Shown: positions 14,817 to 23,900 of the stretch, in pieces | Numbering within the stretch: position 1 is the first letter of the stretch | Layout of the letters: every line of letters begins with the position of its first letter | From: Amycolatopsis sp. QT-25 | GTDB taxonomy: Bacteria > Actinomycetota > Actinomycetes > Mycobacteriales > Pseudonocardiaceae | Assembly (NCBI RefSeq): GCF_029369745.1 | Contig: NZ_CP120210.1 | Span: 4,960,001 to 5,024,000 of the forward strand | Reading direction: 5' to 3' | DNA: 64,000 bases | Program-made: the position numbers and the translations under genes | The notes under the pieces: model-generated | Database searches by the model: none | The model's input: only the letters and a program-made list of their open reading frames with translations | What the model was told of the DNA's origin: nothing

Positions 14817-16065
14817 ACGCCTTCCGGCGCAGAAGGGGGGAACCTTCCCGCAGCACCTCCCGGGCTCGCGCCACCCCGTCCTCCTCGCGCAACCGGGCGG
14901 CGACGTACTGCGCGCCGCGGCGGAACAGGAGGTTGCCGGACAGTTCCAGCAGCCGCGCGGTCAAGGAGTCCTCGGTGAGTTCCCGTAGCGGGAGCGGAAT
15001 CGGCCCGGCGCCGAGCCGGGAAACCCGGCCGCCCCAGTAGGGCTGGTCGGAGAAGACCGGGCAGACCAGCGACGGGACGCCCGCGCGCAACGCCGCCGCG
15101 GTCGTACCCGCTCCGCCGTGATGGACGACCGCCGCGGTGCGCGGGAAGAGCCACGCGTGCGGTACGTCCCCGACCGTCAGCAGATCGTCGTCTTCGGCCA
15201 CGAGGTCGGTGCCGAGCAGGCCGCGCAGCCCCACGCGGCGCAACGCCGCGCGGACGGCGGCGAACGTCCGTTCCGCCTCCGACGGCCGCATGCTGCCGAA
15301 ACCGACGTACACCGGAGGCGGCCCGGAGGCGAGGAAGTTCCGCAAACGCGGGTCCGGGCGCCACTCGGCCGGGGTTTCGAGGAACCAGTACCCGGTGACG
15401 TGGACCCTGGCGGGCCAGTCCTTCGGCCGGGGCACCACGGCGTCGGAGAATCCGCACAGCACCGGGGTTTCCCTCCGCCGGGGCCCGCGTACGCCCGCCC
15501 TGGACAGGCCGAGTGAGCGCTCCCGCCACCGGTCCACCTCGGGGCGCAGCACCTGCCACGCGACGGCATCGACGGCACGGAAGCTCAGCTGACGACCACA
15601 AGGCCCGGTCCTTGCGGCCCACGGCAGCAGCGGATGCGCGAACGCCCGTGTCGGCACGCTGGGCTGATAGTGCAGTTCGACGTCGGGAACGCCGAGCGAG
15701 GCGCCCAGATGCGCGCCGAGGAAGCCCAGTGTCGGGGCGAGTACGAGGTCCGCCCCCTCCGCTCCTCGGTGGACGTCGGCCAGCAGGCGCTCCAGCACCG
15801 GGGCCAGCGCACCCCGTAGTCCGCGCAGGAAGGTCGCGGGATCGCGGCCGCCCTCGGTCCATTCGCGTCCCCCGGCCGAACCGAGGACCTCACCGGGATC
15901 GGCCGAGAGCGGCGCGAAGTCCAGGCCGTGCCCGGTCACCAGCGTCCGGAACCGCTCGGCCGCCAGCACCCGGACCCGATCACCGTCGAGACCACGTCCC
16001 AAGGCGATACACGGCTGGACGTCGCCCCGCGAACCGGGAGCGACGATCACGACGAGCCGGGTCAC
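14815..16065 (-). CDS. GT1-family glycosyltransferase (UGT/antibiotic-lipid type)
   Basis: A 416-residue GT-B fold enzyme transferring a sugar from an NDP-sugar, probably cytoplasmic. The N-terminal acceptor domain begins MTRLVVIVAPGSRGDVQPCIALG, typical of GtfB-like and sterol-glucoside transferases. The C-terminal donor domain has PPPVYVGFGSMRPSEAE, then the signature VPHAWLFPRTAAVVHHGGAGTTAAALRAGVP with the catalytic-site HHGG, and SDQPYWGGRV. It is the last gene of a three-gene leftward operon; its GTG start overlaps the SDR stop by four bases (GTGA). With a reductase and a secreted esterase beside a ligase/PKS pair, it probably glycosylates a lipid or polyketide (inference). The stop codon comes from an intergenic repeat unit. 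Confidence 0.85.
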   Translation of the reverse strand: MTRLVVIVAPGSRGDVQPCIALGRGLDGDRVRVLAAERFRTLVTGHGLDFAPLSADPGEVLGSAGGREWTEGGRDPATFLRGLRGALAPVLERLLADVHRGAEGADLVLAPTLGFLGAHLGASLGVPDVELHYQPSVPTRAFAHPLLPWAARTGPCGRQLSFRAVDAVAWQVLRPEVDRWRERSLGLSRAGVRGPRRRETPVLCGFSDAVVPRPKDWPARVHVTGYWFLETPAEWRPDPRLRNFLASGPPPVYVGFGSMRPSEAERTFAAVRAALRRVGLRGLLGTDLVAEDDDLLTVGDVPHAWLFPRTAAVVHHGGAGTTAAALRAGVPSLVCPVFSDQPYWGGRVSRLGAGPIPLPLRELTEDSLTARLLELSGNLLFRRGAQYVAARLREEDGVARAREVLREGSPLLRRKA

Positions 16066-16895
16066 CGCTTCGCCGCCGTCAACCGGTAGCGCAGGCGGAA
16101 CGGCAGGTTCGCCAACGCCGCCGCGACATGCGCGTCGCGGCCGACCAGGTAGCGCGGCGCGGGACGGCGAGCGGTGAGCGCGTGGACCACGACCCGCGCC
16201 GCCCGCTCGGGCGGCACACCGTTCCGGGCGGACCGTTCCGCGCTGCGTTCGGCTTCTTCCAGCTGCGCGCCATACCTTTCCCGCGCCGCCTCCGGCAGGG
16301 CGGCGCGTATCGCCTCGGCGGCCGCGCGAGCGCGTGGCCAGATCGAGGTGGCGACCGCGCCGGGCTCGACGAGGACGACGCCGATCCCGGAGGGGGCCAA
16401 TTCGGCGCGCAGGCTGTCGGTCAAGCCGACCAGGGCGAACTTCGACGTGTGATACGGCCCGACCATCGGCCCGGCGATCCGCCCGCCCATCGATCCGACG
16501 GTCACCACCCTGGCGGCGGACGCGGCGCGCAGTGCGGGCAGCATCGCCTGCGTGACGGCGAGCTGACCGGTGACGTTGACCTCCAGCTGCTGCCGGAAAT
16601 CCTCGAGCGGGACGTGTTCCAGCGGTCCGGGCCGGGCCATCCCGGCGTTGTTCACCAGTCCTCGCAGCGGTCCCGCCGCCGCGACCTTCTCGCCGCAGGC
16701 CGCGATCGACGCCGCGTCCCGCAGATCCATTCGCAGCACGGTGACCGCTTCGCCGTACGTGCCGTCGAGTTCCGTTTCGTCCGCGTCGGTGCGCACACTG
16801 GCCCAGACGTGGGCGCCTCTCCGGACGAGTTCGGTCACGCAGGCCCGGCCGATCCCGCTCGACGCCCCGGTGACCACGAAGGACGGACGAGTCAT
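16062..16895 (-). CDS. Short-chain dehydrogenase/reductase (SDR)
   Basis: A 277-residue classical SDR. The cofactor motif is TGASSGIGRA (about residues 9-18), with NNAG in the middle (LVNNAGMARPGPLE) and the catalytic Ser, then YHTSK (about residue 150; Tyr and Lys). EPGAVAT marks the usual segment after the catalytic site. It fits reduction of a keto group with NAD(P)H in the cytoplasm. Its start overlaps the esterase stop (ATGA, 16892-16895) and its stop overlaps the glycosyltransferase start, so the three are tightly coupled. Near a Pks13-like synthase the natural hypothesis is reduction of a beta-keto lipid, as CmrA does for mycolates. Sequence alone does not identify the substrate. The ATG at 16895 is set by the overlap. 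Confidence 0.85.
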   Translation of the reverse strand: MTRPSFVVTGASSGIGRACVTELVRRGAHVWASVRTDADETELDGTYGEAVTVLRMDLRDAASIAACGEKVAAAGPLRGLVNNAGMARPGPLEHVPLEDFRQQLEVNVTGQLAVTQAMLPALRAASAARVVTVGSMGGRIAGPMVGPYHTSKFALVGLTDSLRAELAPSGIGVVLVEPGAVATSIWPRARAAAEAIRAALPEAARERYGAQLEEAERSAERSARNGVPPERAARVVVHALTARRPAPRYLVGRDAHVAAALANLPFRLRYRLTAAKR

Positions 16896-17938
16896 GACGC
16901 CTCCCCCGCCTTCACCGGCGCCGAGAGCGCGCTCAGCATCCGCGGCCAGGTCTTGTGCAGCTGGTCCTGCCAGTACGCCCAGTGATGCGTGCCCGGCCCG
17001 TAGAAATCCGTCTCGACCGGGACGCCGAGACGGTTCAGCCGGGCCGCCATCGCGGTGGTCTGGCCGGCACAGAGGAATTCGAGCAGCATCGCGCCGGGCA
17101 GTACGTCGACCGGGAGCTTTCCGTCGTACGGTCCGGGCAGGCCGTTGCCCGTCGACAGGTACAACTCGGTGCCGCGCAGGCGATCCGCGTTCACCAGCGG
17201 ATCGTGCGCGTCCCAGCGGGACGCCTGGCGCCGCCGGTCGCCCCAGAGCGCTTCGGGATCCTGCCGGGCCGAGGCGACGATCGCGCTGGTCAGCAGCTCG
17301 CCGTACGGGCCGGTGGGGTTGAGGTTGCCGCTGAACGACCCGGCGAAGCGGAACACCCCCGGTCTCCGGGCGGCCAGTTCCACCGCGCCGTACCCGCCGA
17401 GGGAGAGCCCTGCCGCGACCCGCCGCCCGTCTCCGCGATAGCCGCGGTCGATCAGTTGCGGGATCTCGACCGCGGTGAACGTCTCCCACTGGTTGAGCAC
17501 GACGTCCTTGCCGTAATTCCACCAGTCGGAAAAGAACCCCGCGGAACCGGAACCCGGCATCACCACCAGCGCGCCGGAGTCGTCGGCGAGTTCCCGGATG
17601 TCGGTGTTGGCCGTCCAGCCGCGATAGTCCTGCAGCCGCGTCTCCCCGGCGAGCAGGTACACGGCGGGCCACTCGCGGTCCGGTTCGGCGGCCCACCGCG
17701 ACGGCAGGATCAGCCGGACCATCGCGTAACTCCCCACGCCGACCGAGCGCACGGTGAGATCCAGCATTCGCGGGTCACCGTCCACTGTGGTCTGGGCGAC
17801 GACGTGCGAGCCGTCGTCGGCGCGGACGTCCGGGACCCCGCTCTCGGCCCGCGCCGGGGCCGCGACCAGCCACGGCAGCAAACACGCCACGGCCGCCAGC
17901 GACGCGACGGTCCGCGGCCGCCTCGAAGTAATGCGCAT
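16892..17938 (-). CDS. Secreted esterase, antigen 85/esterase D (PF00756-type) fold
   Basis: A 348-residue exported alpha/beta hydrolase. The signal peptide spans about residues 1-31 (RTVASLAAVACLLPWLVAAP, cut near ARAES). The fold shows WPAVYLLAGET, then ALVVMPGSGSAGFFSDWW, the nucleophile elbow GLSLGGYGA (Ser about residue 173) and the C-terminal THHWAYW with the probable catalytic His. This order (YLL.G, 'G.S..G', 'H.W.YW') is that of mycobacterial antigen 85 and related esterases, which move acyl groups outside the cell. It is the first gene of the leftward esterase-SDR-glycosyltransferase operon, diverging from the ligase/PKS side. An acyl-transfer role on an exported lipid is attractive but unproven. 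Confidence 0.8.
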   Translation of the reverse strand: MRITSRRPRTVASLAAVACLLPWLVAAPARAESGVPDVRADDGSHVVAQTTVDGDPRMLDLTVRSVGVGSYAMVRLILPSRWAAEPDREWPAVYLLAGETRLQDYRGWTANTDIRELADDSGALVVMPGSGSAGFFSDWWNYGKDVVLNQWETFTAVEIPQLIDRGYRGDGRRVAAGLSLGGYGAVELAARRPGVFRFAGSFSGNLNPTGPYGELLTSAIVASARQDPEALWGDRRRQASRWDAHDPLVNADRLRGTELYLSTGNGLPGPYDGKLPVDVLPGAMLLEFLCAGQTTAMAARLNRLGVPVETDFYGPGTHHWAYWQDQLHKTWPRMLSALSAPVKAGEAS

Positions 17939-18386
17939 AGGTCAATCCTTTGTCCCGGTCGTTCGATCGAATCCGAAAATGTGACGGCGATTACTCGGAA
18001 AAGAAATCCGGTGGTGCGGCCACATTAAGCGGACGACCCCCTTGCGGGCAATTGTCCTGCCCACAATCCGGGAGGACAATATGAATGCCAGGGAAACAAG
18101 AAATGCGCCCACCTCCCCCATCAGGGTGACCCCACCACTCACGGACAGTGAGCGACTGTGGCACGGCGGTACCAAATTGGCTCGAACACCAGCGAAACTC
18201 TTGGAAGTCGCAGGTCACCGCCTGTACACGAAGGACATTTACGTTCTCTTGACGCCTTCCGGTATTCGATTTCCCGTCGTAGCCTTCGTCCTGCCGCCCC
18301 GGTCGGCGTCCACTGACGTGACCCGGCGCCTGCGTCCCACCGAAGGGACCACGACTCCATCAGGAACCCTTCCGAAAGGGCTATTC
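17939..18386. other. Divergent intergenic region of lower G+C; no confident gene
   Basis: 448 bases between the divergent esterase and secreted-protein genes, visibly richer in A/T than the neighbours. It contains a perfect 8-base inverted repeat at 18051-18080 and an in-frame ATG at 18081 with GGAGG five bases upstream. Codon third positions from 18081 to 18386 are only about 60 percent G/C, which argues against coding. Promoters of both flanking genes should lie here, but I cannot place them. Confidence 0.5.
18051..18080. promoter_or_regulatory. Inverted repeat, candidate operator
   Basis: ATTGTCCT (18051-18058) and AGGACAAT (18073-18080) are perfect 8-base arms 14 bases apart. The right arm overlaps a GGAGG and is followed at once by an ATG. 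It could be a dimeric regulator site controlling the divergent lipid operons, or a hairpin hiding that ribosome site. Confidence 0.4.
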
Positions 18387-19055
18387 ATGGCTGCCCGAAT
18401 TCGCGCGCTCGTCGTCGCCACCGCCGCAGTGGTGACCATTTCCGGAGCACCGGGAGAATCGACACCGGCGGCCGCGGCGCCGCCTGCCCCCGCCGTTCCG
18501 CCCGCCGCCCTCCTTCCGCCGGAAACCGTCCCGCACGCGTCCGGGCGCGACGGCTTCGACCTCCGCGCGGCACTATCCACTTCGGACACGGGAAATCGGC
18601 GGCAGAGCCGGGTCGACGTCGACGGCTGTGCGGACGTCGTCCACGGCAGGCTGGTCGGCACCGACGCCACCGGCCGGGGTTTTCAGTCCGCCGTGCCCGG
18701 CGGGCAGGTCTCCGAACTCGTCGCGCGCACGACGAACCCACCGGATCTGACGGCATGGGCCGCTCAGGCCGGGCGGTGTTCGAAGGTGACGGTCGACGAC
18801 GCGGCCGGAACCGCGGTGTCGGCCGTCACCGTCCACCCCGCTCCCGTCGTTCCGGGCGCCGGAACCCTTTCCTATCAGCAGCTCCTGACGCTCCCCGGAC
18901 AGCCCCCCGAGCTGCCGGGACTGCGTCTGCGCACCGTCGCCATCGCCGCCGACGACGTACTGGTCGTGCTTCGGGACGCCGGGACCACCGGCCTCGATCT
19001 CGACGCCCTCGCCGTCGCCGCCTGGCGGCACGCCGCCGGACCACTCGGCCGCTGA
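18387..19055 (+). CDS. Secreted protein of unknown function
   Basis: A 222-residue exported protein. The signal peptide is at residues 1 to about 26 (MAARIRALVVATAAVVTISG), followed by an Ala/Pro-rich linker (to about 55) and a compact domain. That domain has two Cys residues (DGCADVVHG and GRCSKVT) that probably form a disulfide. The pattern of a 100-150 residue domain with paired Cys resembles the sensor domains of PknH-type proteins, but I cannot assign it. The ATG at 18387 has AAAGGG upstream and begins the signal peptide directly; the same frame is open back to 18042 with low coding character. It lies 150 bases upstream of the ligase/PKS operon in the same direction and may belong to that locus. 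Confidence 0.65.
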   Translation: MAARIRALVVATAAVVTISGAPGESTPAAAAPPAPAVPPAALLPPETVPHASGRDGFDLRAALSTSDTGNRRQSRVDVDGCADVVHGRLVGTDATGRGFQSAVPGGQVSELVARTTNPPDLTAWAAQAGRCSKVTVDDAAGTAVSAVTVHPAPVVPGAGTLSYQQLLTLPGQPPELPGLRLRTVAIAADDVLVVLRDAGTTGLDLDALAVAAWRHAAGPLGR

Positions 19056-19098
19056 AATCCCCGCACCCCGAGCCCGCCTGCCGAAGGCCCCGCTATCG

Positions 19099-19127
19099 CG
19101 GTGGCAGGGCGCCTTTGGCCGCCACCG
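19099..19127 (+). terminator. Weak hairpin between the secreted-protein gene and the ligase operon
   Basis: CGGTGGC (19099-19105) and GCCACCG (19121-19127) form a perfect 7-base stem with a 15-base loop, 44 bases after the stop codon of the secreted protein. It may end that transcript, or only attenuate it, before the ligase gene. Confidence 0.35.
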
Positions 19128-19204
19128 TGACGTAGCCGGCCGAACAGCGCCCTGCCGACGTCGATCGCGTCCGCGGGTTCACCACCAGACACTGAGGAGA
19201 CGTC

Positions 19205-20947
19205 ATGTCCCTGGCCCCCGAAAACCTGCCCGAACCGGCCGGCCCCACCCTCCCCGCCTGCCTCCGGCAGTGGGCGGGCACCGAGGGCGACCGGCCCGCG
19301 GTGACCTTCACCGACTTCGCGACCGATCGCGCCGGGCGGCGACGGACCCTGACCTGGAAGCAGCTCCAGGAGCGCGTCGACGCCGTCGCGGGAGCGCTGC
19401 CCGTCCGGCCCGGTGACCGGGTGGCGGTGCTGTGCCCGCAGAGCGCCGAGTACGTCGTCGCGTTCCTCGGCGCGATCGCCGCGGGCGCGATCGCCGTTCC
19501 GCTGTTCGACCCCGGGCTGCCCGGGCACGCCGGACGGCTCGCCGCGGTGCTGACCGACTGCTCCCCCACCGCGGTGATCACCACCAGCGCCGCCGAGGAC
19601 TCGGTCCGCGAGTTCCTGGCCGGACTGCCCGGCGGCGACCGGGTCACCGTCGTCGCGGCCGACAAGCCCGTCGCGGGCCCGGTCCGCGCCTGGCCCGCCC
19701 CGTCCCCGGCGCCGGACGACGTGGCGTACCTGCAGTACACCTCCGGTTCCACTCGCAGCCCGGCGGGAGTGGTGCTCACCCACGCCAACGTGCTGGCCAA
19801 CGTCAGCCAGGCGGTGCACGGGCTCGGCATGGACCCGGCGGGGACCACGGTGTCGTGGCTGCCGCTGTTCCACGACATGGGTCTCGTGCTCGGCCTGATC
19901 ACGCCGCTGGCGTTGGGCATGCGTTCGGTGCTGATGGATCCGCTGGCCTTCATCGAGCGCCCGGTGCGCTGGCTGGAGTTGCTCGGCGACCACAACGGGA
20001 GCTGGAGCGCCGCCCCGAACTTCGCGTTCCACTACGCCGCGAGCCGCGTGCGCGAGGAAGACCGCGCCAAGCTCCGCCTCGACCGGGTCGCCGCCATCGT
20101 CAACGGCGCGGAACCGATCAATCCCGACGTCCTCGACCGGTTTCACGCCGCCTTCGCCGGCTCCGGTTACCGGCCGGAGAAGACGCGTCCCGCGTACGGG
20201 CTGGCCGAGGCGACGGTCTTCGTCACCACCGGCCCCGCGACTCCGCCGCGGGTCACCACGTTCGACCGCGCCGCCCTGGGCGCGGGGACGGCGCGACAGG
20301 CGGACACCGGTCTCCGGCTGGTCGCCTGCGGCGTCCCGGTGGGGCAGCGGGTCGCGCTGGTCGACCCGGATACCGGGGTCGCGCTGGACGACGGCTCGGT
20401 CGGCGAAATCTGGGTCCACGGGCCCAACGTCGGCACGGGCTACTGGCAGAAGCCGTTGGAGAGCACCGAAACCTTCGGGGCCCGGCTGACCGGTGACCAC
20501 GGTGGACTGCCTGCCGGACCGTGGCTGCGCACCGGCGACCTCGGCGTCCGGTACGACGGCGAGGTCTACATCGCGGGCCGGATCAAGGACCTGCTCATCG
20601 TCGACGGCCGCAACCACTACCCGCAGGACGTCGAAGCGACGGCGGCCTCGGCCGATCGCGACATCCGTCCCGGCAGTGTCGCCGCGTTCGCCGTCGAAGG
20701 CACCGACACCGAAGCCGCGGTCGTCGTCGCCGAACACCGCGGCCACAGCGCACTGACCCCCGAGGACGAGCGGGCGCTCGCCGTGGTGATCCGGCGGCTC
20801 GTCTCCGACGCGCACGGCCTCGCGCTGCGCGACGTCGTGCTCGTCCCCGCGGGACTGGTCCCGCGGACCTCCAGCGGCAAGATCGCGCGCGCCGCCTGCC
20901 GCGACCGTTACCTCGCAGGCGACTACGGAAAGGCCTTGGTGCGATGA
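19205..20947 (+). CDS. Fatty acyl-AMP ligase (FAAL, FadD32-like)
   Basis: A 580-residue adenylate-forming enzyme that activates a fatty acid as acyl-AMP and loads it onto an acyl carrier protein. Motif A3 is YTSGSTRSPAGVVLTHAN (from residue 178). Others are WLPLFHDMGLVLG, a typical FAAL segment, then YGLAEATVFVTT, WLRTGDLG and the hinge with VDGRNHYPQDVE. The catalytic Lys lies in PRTSSGKIAR near the end. The 'HDMGL' and 'GRNHYPQDVE' forms are those of FAALs rather than CoA ligases. Its TGA overlaps the PKS ATG (ATGA, 20944-20947), and the PKS begins with an ACP, the expected acyl acceptor. This is the FadD32-Pks13 arrangement. GGAG stands before the ATG. Confidence 0.9.
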   Translation: MSLAPENLPEPAGPTLPACLRQWAGTEGDRPAVTFTDFATDRAGRRRTLTWKQLQERVDAVAGALPVRPGDRVAVLCPQSAEYVVAFLGAIAAGAIAVPLFDPGLPGHAGRLAAVLTDCSPTAVITTSAAEDSVREFLAGLPGGDRVTVVAADKPVAGPVRAWPAPSPAPDDVAYLQYTSGSTRSPAGVVLTHANVLANVSQAVHGLGMDPAGTTVSWLPLFHDMGLVLGLITPLALGMRSVLMDPLAFIERPVRWLELLGDHNGSWSAAPNFAFHYAASRVREEDRAKLRLDRVAAIVNGAEPINPDVLDRFHAAFAGSGYRPEKTRPAYGLAEATVFVTTGPATPPRVTTFDRAALGAGTARQADTGLRLVACGVPVGQRVALVDPDTGVALDDGSVGEIWVHGPNVGTGYWQKPLESTETFGARLTGDHGGLPAGPWLRTGDLGVRYDGEVYIAGRIKDLLIVDGRNHYPQDVEATAASADRDIRPGSVAAFAVEGTDTEAAVVVAEHRGHSALTPEDERALAVVIRRLVSDAHGLALRDVVLVPAGLVPRTSSGKIARAACRDRYLAGDYGKALVR

Positions 20948-23900
20948 GAAACCCCTCGCTCGACACCCCCACACTGCGCCGCTGGCTGCTGGACACCGTC
21001 GCCGAACACCTCGGCGTCGACCCGGCCCGGCTCGAAGCCGATCGTCCGCTCAGCGACTACGGCCTGTCCTCCCGTCAGGCCGTCGGTATCGCCGGCGATC
21101 TCGAAAACCTGCTCGGCACCCCGCTCCCGGCGACCCTGCTGTGGGAAAGCCCGACCCTCGACCACCTGGCCCGCTCCCTGACCGGTGGTGCCGAACCGGA
21201 ACCGGAACCTTCGGGCACGGACCGACGCCGGACCGACCCGATCGCCGTCGTCGGCCTCGGCTGCCGTTGGCCGGGGGCGGACGGCCTCGACGAGTTCTGG
21301 GACCTGCTACGCAGCGGACGGGACGCCGTCCGGACCGCGCCGCCGGGCCGCTGGAGCGCCGACGCGGCGCCGATCGTCGGCGGCTTCCTGGACGACGTGG
21401 CCGGGTTCGACGCCGAGCACTTCGGCATCACCCCGCGTGAAGCGGCCACGATGGACCCGCAACAACGGATGCTGCTGGAGGTCGCCTGGGCGGCGCTGGA
21501 ACACGCCGGGATCGCCCCGGCCTCCCTGCGCGGCAGCCGGACCGGCGTGTTCACCGGGATCTCCACCCACGACTACGGGCACCTCACGATGGCGGGCGGC
21601 GGAGTCGACCTGTGGACGGCGACCGGTGCCGCCGGCAGCATCTCCGCCAACCGGCTCTCCTACGTCTACGACCTGCGCGGGCCGAGTATGGCGGTGGACA
21701 CCGCCTGTTCCTCGTCGCTGGTCGCGGTGCACCACGCGGTGCGCGCGCTGCGCGACGGCGAGGCGGAGCTGGCGTTGGCGGGCGGGGTGAACCTCATGCT
21801 GCTGCCCGGGCCGACGGCCGCGTTCGCCGCCGCCGGACTGCTCGCCGGGGACGGCCGGTGCAAGACCTTCGCCGCGGGCGCCGACGGCATCGCGCGTGCC
21901 GAAGGCTGCGGCGTCGTCGTGCTCAAGCGGCTGGCGGACGCCGAGTACGACGGCGACCGGGTGCTGGCGGTGATCCGCTCGACCGCGGTCAACTCCGACG
22001 GCCGGTCCCAGGGCATGGCGGCGCCGAACCCCGTCGCGCAGCAGGACATGCTGCGCACGGCGTACCACGGCGCCCGGCTCGACCCGTCCACTGTGGACTA
22101 CGTCGAGGCGCACGGGACCGGGACGCTGCTGGGTGACCCGATCGAGGCACGCTCCCTCGGCGCCGTTCTCGGCAAGGACCGCCCGGCCGACGCCCCGCTG
22201 CTGATCGGTTCGGTGAAGACGAACATCGCGCACGCGGAGGCGGCGGCGGGGATCGCGGGGCTGATCAAGGTCGTGCTCGCGATGACCCACGGCGAGCTGC
22301 CGCCCCAGCTGCACTTCACCGCTCCCAACCCGCACATCCCGTTCGACGACCTGCGCCTGAAGGTGGTGACCGAACCGACGCCGTGGCCACGCCGGTCCGG
22401 CCGCGCCACGGCGGGCGTGTCGGCGTTCGGGTTCGGCGGGACCAACGCGCACGTCGTCCTCGAGCAGGCTCCCGCCGCGGAACCGGCCCCGGACCGCGAG
22501 GACGTCCGGATCGGGCTGCTGTCCGCCCGCACCCGCGACCGGCTGACCGAACGCGCGACCCAGCTGGCGAACTGGCTGGAGTCCCCGGCCGCGTCGTCGC
22601 TTTCCCTCGCCGACGTGACCCACACGCTGTTCCGGCGCGACAACGGCGGACCGCATCGCGCCGCCGTCGTCGCCGGGGACACCGCCGAGCTCGCGGTACT
22701 GCTGCGCGCCGTCGGCACCGGCGCCGATCCGCTGCCCGCCGGCGCCGCCGCCGGCACCACGCGGAGCGGTGACGGCCCGGTGTTCGTGTTCTCCGGTCAC
22801 GGCTCCCAGTGGGCGGGGATGGGACGCGGGCTGCTGGCCGCCGAGCCCGCCTTCGCCGCCCAGGTCGACAAGCTCCACGACCTGTTCACCGAGCACACCG
22901 GCCGATCACTGCGCGCCCTGCTCACCAGCACCGAATCCCTGTCCCTGCCCGGAACCCAGGCCGCCATCTTCGGCACGCAGATCGCGCTGGCCGCCCAGTG
23001 GGAGGCGCTCGGGGTCCGGCCCGCGGCCGTCGTCGGGCACTCGCTCGGCTCCGCGGCGGCCGCCGTGGTGAGCGGCGTGCTCACCCCCGACGAGGCCGTC
23101 CACCTGGTCGCGACCCGCGCCCGGCTCCTGGGCACCGTCGGGCCGGGAGGGGCGATGGCAGCGGTGGAACTGGCGCCGGAGGAACTCGAGCTGTACCCGG
23201 ACATCGAACTCGCCGTCGAATCGGCGCCGGGCCGGCTGACCGTCGCCGGGGACGCGACCGTGCTCAAGCTGCTCGTCGCGGAACTCGAAGCCGCCGGGCA
23301 GACGGCGCGGCTGCTGCCGGTGGAGGTCGCCGGGCACTCCGCCCGCGTCGACCCCATTCTGCCCGCGCTCCGGGAAGCGCTCGACGAACTGGGGGGCCGC
23401 CGTCCGGCGGTGCCTTGGTACGACACGGTTCTCGCCGATCCACGGGAGCTGCCGGACTTCGACGCCGGGTACTGGGCCGCGCATCTGCGCCGTCCGGTGC
23501 GGTTCCGGCAGGCCGTGGCGGCCGCCGCCGCGGACGGGCACCGCGTCTTCCTCGAGGTGTCGCCGCATCCGATCCTGCGGGGATCGGTGGCGAGGACGCT
23601 GGAAGCCGAGGGGATCCACGACGCCGTCGTCACCGGAACGCTGCGCCGGGGCCAGGACGAGGTCCGCGCGCTGGGCGCCGCGGCGGCCGAACTGTACTGC
23701 GCGGGTACCCGGATCACCCCCGCCGATCCGGACGACGGCGCCCGCCTGGTCGACGTCCCGCCGATGCCGTGGCGGCACGAACGGCACTGGTACACCGACG
23801 CCGAGGAAGCGCCTTCGTTCGCGGCCCGTACGCCGGAGCCCGAACCCGTGCGGAGCGGCGGAGGTGACCGGCTGACCGAGATCGTCGCCGCCGTCATGGG

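Noticed and set aside
16955..18028. 357-residue plus-strand frame opposite the esterase
   Set aside because: Composition and lack of motifs mark it as antisense of the esterase gene.
18081..18386. N-terminal extension of the secreted protein from the ATG at 18081
   Set aside because: Third codon positions are not G/C-rich like real genes here, and the signal peptide would become internal. Kept only as a finding.
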